Below, in pieces: positions 1-6,404 of a stretch of DNA of 8,220 nt. Every line of letters begins with the position of its first letter. Position 1 is the stretch's first letter. Origin of the DNA: an uncultured Bacteroidaceae bacterium (GTDB lineage Bacteria > Bacteroidota > Bacteroidia > Bacteroidales > Bacteroidaceae); contig CAKRMO010000041.1 of NCBI GenBank assembly GCA_934364765.1, forward strand, positions 1 through 8,220. The letters are read 5' to 3'. The translations under genes and the position numbers were made by a program. Below the pieces are notes generated by a model. It was not told the DNA's origin. It saw nothing but the letters and a program-made list of their open reading frames with translations, and ran no database searches.

Positions 1-1282
<1,282 letters not shown>

Positions 1283-1302
1283 TTCCTGTTTGTTTTCGTG
1301 CG

Positions 1303-1310
1303 CAAAGTTA
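1303..1310 (-). promoter_or_regulatory. Putative Bacteroidota -7 promoter element for miaB
   Basis: The minus strand reads TAACTTTG, a full match to the TAnnTTTG -7 consensus of the Bacteroidota primary sigma factor. It ends about 20 bases upstream of the miaB ATG, in the 51-bp gap after the sialidase-like gene. No good TTTG -33 box is visible at the expected spacing. It suggests that miaB can be transcribed independently of the gene upstream. Confidence 0.5.
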
Positions 1311-1333
1311 CGAAATAAAAGCCATCCGCATTT

Positions 1334-2377
1334 TCACTTCCTTGCCGAGGCGAAGAGCGTCAGCGGTATTCTGGCGAGGAAAATTGACGGCTTGGCGGTT
1401 TCGTGGCATGAGTAGTATGTTGTCCACATTTCGTCTCCCACTTTGAGGAACGAGGGATATGAGTTGTCGTCAAGCGAGGGCAGTATCAGCGTCTCGTGAA
1501 AGTCGCCGTCCGCATTGCCGCAGTATATCATTGTCTTGGGGCGTGAGGGGATGTGTGTCTCGCGTCCGCCGAGCAGCGTCCTGCCGTCGGGGAACACATA
1601 GGCATCCGGCCCTCCGCAGAAGAAGCCCAGCTCTTTCTGCTTCCAGTCGGTGTATGGCGGCATTGAGGAGAGCAGCATCGCGGAACGGTTTCCGCTTTCG
1701 CGGCGCACGAACAGCAGCACTTTGTCGTCGGCGGTGAAACGCACTGTTGTCTCGTTGGGGTAGCCCGCAATGTCGAAAGTTTTCACCACCTTGTATTCCA
1801 GTCCGTCCTTGGTGGTGAGAAGCTCCAGTTTGTTCTGGTCTCCCGCCTTGAAATAGCTCACTCCGTAGCCTGTGCCCTTGTGCCATGTAACGCGCCACAG
1901 CCATGCGAAATCCTGCGCCGCCGACGATGAAACCTTCACCTGTTTTGGCGCGGAGAATTTCCTGCCGTTTTTCGAGAACGCGGCGAGCGTGCCTGTGGAT
2001 TCCAGCTTTTGGTTTTTGTAGAGCGAGCAGCCCATGAGCACCATCAGCTCCCCTTTTGGCGTGACGGAGAGCTTGGGGTCGCGCAGGTCGAAGCCCGCCT
2101 TTGCTATTACGGCGGCGGTTTCCCATTTGCCGCCGTCGGGCGAGGATATTATGTGTATTCTGCCGTCGGCTTCCCCTTTTTCGTTGAATATGTGGCTGAA
2201 CCCCTCGCGGAAGGCGCAGTAGTATGTGCCTTTGTATTCAATGAGCGACGTGAAGGCGCAGTGTGTGGAGCCGTCGCCCCAGATGCGCTGCAGGTTGTAG
2301 CAGATGTTCTGTGCGCAAACGGCAGGCGTGATTAGCGCAAAAAACGCCGAAAGTAGCAATGTCTTGGTTTTCATCAT
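1334..2377 (-). CDS. Secreted sialidase-like (BNR/Asp-box) beta-propeller protein
   Basis: The 347-residue protein begins with a Sec signal peptide: basic Lys3/Lys5, a hydrophobic run over about residues 7-20, and a likely signal peptidase I site after VCA before Gln23. The residues before Cys21 (PAV) do not fit a lipobox, so a periplasmic or secreted soluble protein is more likely than a lipoprotein. The body looks like a sialidase-type propeller. It has an FREG string (residues 57-60), Asp-box-like turns near 79-85 (SSPDGGKW), 135-141 (SKNGRKF) and 189-195 (TKDGLEY), DLRDPKLS near 97-104, FVRRESGNR near 223-231 and GGPDAYVFPDGR near 255-266. The Asp boxes are degenerate, so a GH33 sialidase activity is inferred only from the fold. 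It could act on other glycans or be non-catalytic. I chose the tandem ATG at 2375-2377 (or 2372-2374) over an in-frame TTG at 2401 because the signal peptide then starts at the protein's N-terminus. No glycan-utilisation partner genes lie nearby. Confidence 0.8.
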   Translation of the reverse strand: MMKTKTLLLSAFFALITPAVCAQNICYNLQRIWGDGSTHCAFTSLIEYKGTYYCAFREGFSHIFNEKGEADGRIHIISSPDGGKWETAAVIAKAGFDLRDPKLSVTPKGELMVLMGCSLYKNQKLESTGTLAAFSKNGRKFSAPKQVKVSSSAAQDFAWLWRVTWHKGTGYGVSYFKAGDQNKLELLTTKDGLEYKVVKTFDIAGYPNETTVRFTADDKVLLFVRRESGNRSAMLLSSMPPYTDWKQKELGFFCGGPDAYVFPDGRTLLGGRETHIPSRPKTMIYCGNADGDFHETLILPSLDDNSYPSFLKVGDEMWTTYYSCHETAKPSIFLARIPLTLFASARK

Positions 2378-2398
2378 GACGTGGATTGTTGAATGGGG

Positions 2399-2406
2399 CA
2401 AAATTA
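2399..2406 (-). promoter_or_regulatory. Putative Bacteroidota -7 promoter element for the sialidase-like gene
   Basis: The minus strand reads TAATTTTG, a full match to TAnnTTTG, ending 21 bases before the tandem ATG start. The -33 region, a TTCC/TTTT run around 2423-2430, is poor. The box overlaps the in-frame TTG at 2399-2401, which argues against that TTG as the start codon. Confidence 0.5.
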
Positions 2407-2439
2407 TGAAAAATTGCGCTGGAAAAGGAAAATAATCGC

Positions 2440-2447
2440 TACTATTG
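2440..2447 (+). promoter_or_regulatory. Weak candidate -7 element for the NUDIX gene
   Basis: TACTATTG matches TAnnTTTG at five of the six fixed positions and lies 22 bases upstream of the NUDIX ATG, in the 92-bp divergent intergenic region. The only -33-like string is ATTG at 2413-2416, with a rather long spacer. Low confidence. Confidence 0.25.
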
Positions 2448-2469
2448 CAGTGGCAAAATACATATTAAT

Positions 2470-3039
2470 ATGAGCGACAGTCATCCTTTGGAGCAATTTG
2501 CATATTGTCCGCGCTGCGGAAGCGCGGATTTCACGGCCAGCGGCCCGCGTTCGAAACGCTGCGGGCATTGCGGCTTTGTCTATTACCTTAATGCGAGCGC
2601 CGCCACTGCGGCTTTCATCGTGAACCGCCGCAATGAAGTGCTTGTGAGCCGCCGTGCCTTTGAGCCGGCAAAAGGCACGCTCGACCTTCCCGGAGGCTTT
2701 GTTGACCCCGGCGAGTCGATTGACCGGGGTATGCGCCGCGAAATTTTTGAGGAGACTGGATGCCACGTGGCGGAAATGCGCTGGCTTTTCTCCCTGCCCA
2801 ACAGCTACAGCTTTTCGGGCTTTGAAGTGCCCACCGCCGACAGTTTCTTTCTGTGCCGCCTTGCCGAGGGTGAAAAACCTGTGGCTTGCGATGACGCGGC
2901 GGCTTTGGAGTGGGTTGCCATTAACGCCTTGTGCCCTGCGGACTTCGGGCTTGACTCCATAAGAAAGGCTGTGGGGATATTTGCAAGCCATTCCCATTTG
3001 CAGGTTTTGCCGTTGCCGCTGCGCCGTGGCTTTGAGTAA
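2470..3039 (+). CDS. NUDIX hydrolase with N-terminal zinc ribbon
   Basis: The 189-residue cytoplasmic protein is predicted to cleave a nucleoside diphosphate linked to another group, releasing products such as NMP and a phosphorylated partner. It needs a divalent metal. The N-terminus carries a four-cysteine zinc ribbon (C13, C16, C31, C34: CPRCG then CGHCG). The Nudix box is complete: G76, E82, then R90-E91-I92-x-E94-E95-x-G97, matching Gx5Ex7REUxEExGU. The ribbon resembles that of NADH pyrophosphatase NudC. However, the protein lacks NudC's extra N-terminal domain (NudC is about 257 residues), and I see no SQPWPFPxS signature after the box. The substrate therefore cannot be assigned, and ADP-ribose or another dinucleotide is possible. 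The ATG at 2470 starts immediately before the ribbon and has no clear Shine-Dalgarno sequence. The gene stands alone, divergent from the sialidase-like gene. Confidence 0.92.
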   Translation: MSDSHPLEQFAYCPRCGSADFTASGPRSKRCGHCGFVYYLNASAATAAFIVNRRNEVLVSRRAFEPAKGTLDLPGGFVDPGESIDRGMRREIFEETGCHVAEMRWLFSLPNSYSFSGFEVPTADSFFLCRLAEGEKPVACDDAAALEWVAINALCPADFGLDSIRKAVGIFASHSHLQVLPLPLRRGFE

Positions 3040-3057
3040 TCCGGTTTTCATAAAGTG

Positions 3058-3080
3058 CAGGTTTCCAGGCGGAAGCCCTG
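3058..3080 (+). terminator. Possible terminator hairpin after the NUDIX gene
   Basis: CAGG-TTTCC pairs with GGAAG-CCCTG around an AGGC loop, with one bulged C and one G-U pair, about 20 bases after the NUDIX stop. It is followed by TTAATTAAT and not by a true T-run, so intrinsic termination is uncertain. Confidence 0.35.
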
Positions 3081-3132
3081 TTAATTAATGCCCAATATAA
3101 CGATTTGTTTTCCAGACGTTTGCAACGGCGAA

Positions 3133-3216
3133 AAAAAGGTCTGATGTAGTTTGAATTATGTCTGATATAATTTCTCCTACATAGGACATCGTTTTTCCTG
3201 CATCAAATATAATTTT
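3133..3216 (-). repeat. Degenerate tandem repeat, four 21-bp units
   Basis: Four consecutive 21-base blocks (3196-3216, 3175-3195, 3154-3174 and 3133-3153, in minus-strand order) align without gaps. Adjacent pairs match at about 14-15 of 21 bases, and the first and third blocks at about 12. In one minus-strand frame they read as heptapeptides KIIFDAG, KTMSYVG, EIISDII and QTTSDLF. A perfect small inverted repeat, TCCTA-CA-TAGGA, sits at 3175-3186 inside one unit. It may be a decayed intergenic repeat or the remnant of a repeat-encoding reading frame. Confidence 0.6.
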
Positions 3217-3245
3217 CCCGGCTTGGGTTTCGCGCCATTTGTGGA

Positions 3246-3262
3246 GGTGTATGGCATACGCC
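3246..3262. repeat. 17-bp near-palindrome
   Basis: GGTGTATG and CATACGCC form inverted arms around a central G, with one G-T pair. It could be a dimeric-protein binding site or, if transcribed, a hairpin. An alternative pairing, GCATA (3254-3258) with TATGC (3266-3270), competes with it. No flanking gene is obviously served by it. Confidence 0.4.
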
Positions 3263-3459
3263 CTATATGCAACCGCACGAGCCGCATTGCACAAACAAAA
3301 CAAGCCTTGCGGCAAGATGGAAAAACCACGCAACCAGGTTCAAATTTTATAAGCGTCTTATCCCTGACTCTTGTATCTTGGGCATGGCTTTGCATTGTCA
3401 TAAAGCGTTATTTCATAAATTAAAAGCGTCTCTTTTATTCGCTATCAAAGAATTTTCCA

Positions 3460-3467
3460 TACTTTTG
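3460..3467 (+). promoter_or_regulatory. Putative Bacteroidota promoter of the topA-aroK-speA operon (-7 element)
   Basis: TACTTTTG is a full match to TAnnTTTG. A TTCG at 3438-3441, one base off the TTTG -33 box, sits 18 bases upstream. Transcription would begin near 3473, leaving a leader of roughly 25 bases before topA. Confidence 0.55.
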
Positions 3468-3488
3468 CAACCCAAAGAAACAAGCAAA

Positions 3489-3493
3489 GAGGA
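3489..3493 (+). promoter_or_regulatory. Probable ribosome binding site of topA
   Basis: GAGGA lies 5 bases before the ATG at 3499 and is one of the few purine-rich Shine-Dalgarno-like sites in the window. It supports ATG 3499 as the start. Confidence 0.45.
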
Positions 3494-3498
3494 AAATA

Positions 3499-5868
3499 AT
3501 GCAGAAAAATCTCGTAATCGTCGAATCTCCGGCAAAGGCCAAGACAATACAGCGCTATCTTGGCGAAGACTACAAGGTGATGCCGTCGTTCGGCCATATA
3601 CGCGACCTGAAGAAAAAAAACAACGGCATAGACCCCAAGACATTCCAGCCGCAATATGAGATACCCAAGGACAAGGCCCATGTGGTGAGTGAACTGAGAA
3701 AAGCGGCGAAAGGTGCGGAAACCGTATGGCTCGCAAGCGATGAGGACCGCGAGGGGGAGGCCATTTCGTGGCATCTTGCCGAGGTGCTGAAACTCCCCGT
3801 AACCGACAAGCACCGCATTGTTTTTCACGAGATAACAAAGCCCGCCATTCTCAACGCCATAGAAAATCCGAGGGCAATAGACCTGAACCTTGTTGACGCA
3901 CAGCAGGCGCGCAGGGTTTTGGACCGCATTGTGGGCTTTGAGCTTTCGCCGGTGCTGTGGCACAGGGTGCGCCCCTCGCTTTCGGCAGGGCGCGTGCAGA
4001 GCGTCGCCGTGAGGCTTATAGTTGAAAGGGAGAGGGAGATAAACGATTTCAAGAGCGAGGCGTTTTTCCGCGTAACGGCTTTGTTTGCCTTGGGCGGCAG
4101 CACATTTGGCGCGGAGCTGAACAAGCGTTTTGCCACGATTGAGGAGGCGGAGGCTTTCTGCAACGGATGCAAGGAGGCAGCCTATGAGGTGGACGAGGTT
4201 AATGTGAAGCCGCAAAAGCGCACTCCCGCGCCTCCGTTCACCACTTCCACGCTCCAGCAGGAGGCCGTGAGGAAGTTCGGCTTCCCGGTTTCGCTAACAA
4301 TGAGCGTGGCGCAGCAGCTTTATGAAGAAGGTCTCATAACATATATGCGTACCGACTCGGTGAACCTTTCGTCGTTCTGCATCAACGCCTGCAAGGATGA
4401 AATCACCGCCACCCTCGGCGCGGAATATTCCAAGCCGCGAAACTATGTAACCAAGAGCAAAGGCGCGCAAGAGGCCCACGAGGCCATACGCCCCACGTCG
4501 ATGGAGCGTCATGAGATAGACGGCACGCCGCAGCAAAAGAAACTGTACAAGCTTATATGGCTGCGCACCATAGCCTGCCAGATGGCAGACGCGCTGATAG
4601 AAAAGACTTCCGCCGACATAACGGTGTCAACGCGCAGTGAAAAGTTCACGGCATCGGGCGAGGTGGTGAAGTTTGACGGCTTCCTGCGTGTTTACCGCGA
4701 ATCACGCGACGGCGCGGATGCTTCGCAGGACTCAAACCGAATGTTGCCGGCAATGCAGAAAGGCGACAAGCCCGAAGTGTGCGAAATTACGGCCACGCAG
4801 CGTTTCACCCAGCATCCGCCAAGATACAACGAGGCCTCGCTCGTGCACAAAATGGAGGAGCTAGGAATAGGCCGCCCGTCAACCTATGCGCCAATTATCA
4901 GCACCATACAGCAAAGGGGATATGTGGTGCGCGGCGACAAGGAGGGCACTCCGCGAAACTACAGCGTGATAACCTTGAAGGACGGGGAAATTACAAGGCA
5001 CGAGGCCACCGAGACAACAGGCTCCGACAAGGGAAAGCTAATCCCGACCCCCGTGGGGCTTGTGGTTACCGACTTCTTGAAGCAGGAGTTTCCCGACATT
5101 ATGGACTATAACTTCACCGCCGAGGTTGAAAAGCAGTTTGACGAAGTGGCAGAAGGCAAGAAGGAATGGACGGGGCTTATGAAGGATTTCTACAAAAACT
5201 TTGAGCCTGAGGTGGAACGCTCCAAAAACGACAACAACGGCAAAAAGGTAGGGGAGCGCGAGCTTGGCACAGACCCCAAGACAGGCCGCAAGGTGTTCGT
5301 AAAGATTGGACGCTACGGTCCGATGGTGCAGATAGGCACGGCCGAGGAAGAGGAGAAGCCGATGTTTGCAACCATACGCAAGAACCAGGATTACGAAACG
5401 CTTACCCTTGAGGACGCGCTCGAGCTTTTCAAGCTTCCGCGCACACTCGGCGAGTTCGAGGGCAAGGATGTCGTGATAGGCGCCGGACGTTTCGGCCCTT
5501 ACGTGAGGCATGACGGAAAATTCGCCTCGCTTCCCAAGGGCGTTGACCCGCTGAAAGTAACCCTTGACGAAGCCCAACAGATAATTCTCGACAAGAGGGA
5601 GGCTGATGAGAAACGCCACCTTAAAAAGTTTGACGAGGATGCCGAACTTGAGGTGATGAACGGTCCGTATGGCGCATATATTTCATACAAGAAGAAGAAC
5701 TACCGCCTTACAAAGGAACAGAAGGAAAACGCCGCCGCGCTTACCTACGAAGAGTGCATGAAGATTGTGAACAGCGAGCCGGCAAAGGCAAAGCCAAAGG
5801 CAGCGAAAAAGACCGCTGCGGCAAAGACAACCAAAACCGCCAAGAAAAGCGCGACCAAGAAAGCCTGA
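3499..5868 (+). CDS. topA: DNA topoisomerase I (type IA)
   Basis: The enzyme relaxes negative supercoils by cutting one DNA strand and forming a 5'-phosphotyrosine link. The 789-residue protein begins with the TOPRIM domain (about 3-140), carrying the catalytic Glu9 in VIVESPAKAKTI and the metal-binding D81-E-D83 in SDEDREGEA. The topoisomerase core follows, with LSAGRVQSVA (161-170), the active-site Tyr282 in GLITYMRTDS (278-287) and GIGRPSTYAPII (456-467). The C-terminus lacks the paired-cysteine zinc fingers of the E. coli enzyme. In their place are glycine/aromatic topoisomerase C-terminal repeats (GRYGPMVQIG at 604-613, GRFGPYVR at 663-670, NGPYGAYI at 721-728) and a lysine/alanine-rich basic tail (about 760-789). 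The start fits the family N-terminus and has a purine-rich site upstream. The stop TGA shares its last A with the aroK ATG, so this looks like the first gene of an operon. Confidence 0.97.
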   Translation: MQKNLVIVESPAKAKTIQRYLGEDYKVMPSFGHIRDLKKKNNGIDPKTFQPQYEIPKDKAHVVSELRKAAKGAETVWLASDEDREGEAISWHLAEVLKLPVTDKHRIVFHEITKPAILNAIENPRAIDLNLVDAQQARRVLDRIVGFELSPVLWHRVRPSLSAGRVQSVAVRLIVEREREINDFKSEAFFRVTALFALGGSTFGAELNKRFATIEEAEAFCNGCKEAAYEVDEVNVKPQKRTPAPPFTTSTLQQEAVRKFGFPVSLTMSVAQQLYEEGLITYMRTDSVNLSSFCINACKDEITATLGAEYSKPRNYVTKSKGAQEAHEAIRPTSMERHEIDGTPQQKKLYKLIWLRTIACQMADALIEKTSADITVSTRSEKFTASGEVVKFDGFLRVYRESRDGADASQDSNRMLPAMQKGDKPEVCEITATQRFTQHPPRYNEASLVHKMEELGIGRPSTYAPIISTIQQRGYVVRGDKEGTPRNYSVITLKDGEITRHEATETTGSDKGKLIPTPVGLVVTDFLKQEFPDIMDYNFTAEVEKQFDEVAEGKKEWTGLMKDFYKNFEPEVERSKNDNNGKKVGERELGTDPKTGRKVFVKIGRYGPMVQIGTAEEEEKPMFATIRKNQDYETLTLEDALELFKLPRTLGEFEGKDVVIGAGRFGPYVRHDGKFASLPKGVDPLKVTLDEAQQIILDKREADEKRHLKKFDEDAELEVMNGPYGAYISYKKKNYRLTKEQKENAAALTYEECMKIVNSEPAKAKPKAAKKTAAAKTTKTAKKSATKKA

Positions 5869-6404
5869 TGAAAAGTATTACGCTCATAGGTTATATGTGC
5901 GTGGGCAAAACCACGGTGGGGAAAGAGCTTGCAAAGCGTCTGGGACAGACTTTCTATGACCTTGACTGGTACATAGAGGAAAGGTTTCACACCAAGGTGC
6001 CGGAGATATTCGCACAATACGGCGAGCAGCGTTTCCGCGACCTTGAACGCCGTATGCTGCACGAGGCTGCCGAGTTTGAAAACATTGTGCTATCGTGCGG
6101 AGGCGGCACGCCGTGCTTTTTCGACAACATGGAATACCTGAACTCGGTTTCCACAACGGTTTACCTTAAAGCTTCAAGCCATACCATTCTGGAACATCTC
6201 AAGATAAGCAAGGGCCGCCGCCCTCTTCTTGAAGGCAAAACGCCCGAAGAGCTGAAGGCGTTTGTGGAAAGCCAGCTCGCCGACAGACAGCCGTTCTACT
6301 CCAAGGCGCAGTTTGTGCAGGAGGTGTCCCCGCTTTGCACCCGCGAGAAGATTGACAATATTTGCAAGGAAATAATCGAAAAAATAAAAACTACTGATAA
6401 ATGA
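5868..6404 (+). CDS. aroK: Shikimate kinase
   Basis: This cytoplasmic kinase phosphorylates shikimate with ATP to shikimate-3-phosphate, the fifth step of the chorismate pathway to aromatic amino acids. The 178-residue length is normal for the family. The Walker A motif is GYMCVGKTT (8-16). The shikimate-binding Asp pair is D31-L-D33, with Arg57 in RFRDLE and the GGG motif at 78-80. The lid arginines are in KGRRPLL (116-121), and a final Arg140 sits in DRQPFY. The ATG at 5868 shares its A with the topA stop codon. Longer in-frame starts upstream lie inside topA and would add a basic, non-homologous extension, so I rejected them. The stop overlaps the speA start as ATGA. These overlaps suggest translational coupling. 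Confidence 0.95.
   Translation: MKSITLIGYMCVGKTTVGKELAKRLGQTFYDLDWYIEERFHTKVPEIFAQYGEQRFRDLERRMLHEAAEFENIVLSCGGGTPCFFDNMEYLNSVSTTVYLKASSHTILEHLKISKGRRPLLEGKTPEELKAFVESQLADRQPFYSKAQFVQEVSPLCTREKIDNICKEIIEKIKTTDK

Larger units (their letters stand above)
3040..3498. other. 459-bp intergenic region without a convincing gene
   Basis: This is the only long non-coding stretch in the window, between the NUDIX stop and the topA start. In order it holds a weak hairpin (3058-3080), a degenerate tandem repeat (3133-3216), a near-palindrome with neighbouring small inverted repeats (3246-3316), three AGCGT-centred inverted repeats (3349-3437), and the topA promoter and ribosome binding site. An 82-codon minus-strand reading frame spans 3085-3333. 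Its only ordered part is the translated tandem repeat, and I do not treat it as a gene. No tRNA, rRNA or recognisable riboswitch was seen. Confidence 0.7.

Noticed and set aside
1470..2126. 218-codon minus-strand frame overlapping the sialidase-like gene in another phase
   Set aside because: It is Arg/Ala-rich with no motif, while the overlapping 347-residue frame has a signal peptide and a propeller-like pattern.
2378..2401. TTG start at 2401 extending the sialidase-like protein by eight residues
   Set aside because: It would bury the signal peptide behind a polar extension, and it overlaps the probable -7 promoter box.
2404..3051. 215-codon minus-strand open frame antisense to the NUDIX gene
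   Set aside because: The plus strand has a perfect Nudix box and zinc ribbon. The antisense product shows no recognisable motif and is a by-product of codon composition.
3133..3216. CRISPR array
   Set aside because: The units are contiguous, only 21 bases long and degenerate, with no unique spacers and no cas genes.
3267..3659. 130-codon plus-strand frame running from the intergenic region into topA
   Set aside because: It overlaps the certain topA start in another phase and has no motif.
3445..4215. 256-codon minus-strand open frame antisense to topA
   Set aside because: It lies opposite the TOPRIM domain and shows no motif. The plus-strand gene is certain.
5754..5867. Upstream in-frame start extending shikimate kinase by 38 residues
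   Set aside because: The extension lies wholly inside topA, is charged low-complexity sequence, and is unnecessary for a kinase of standard length.
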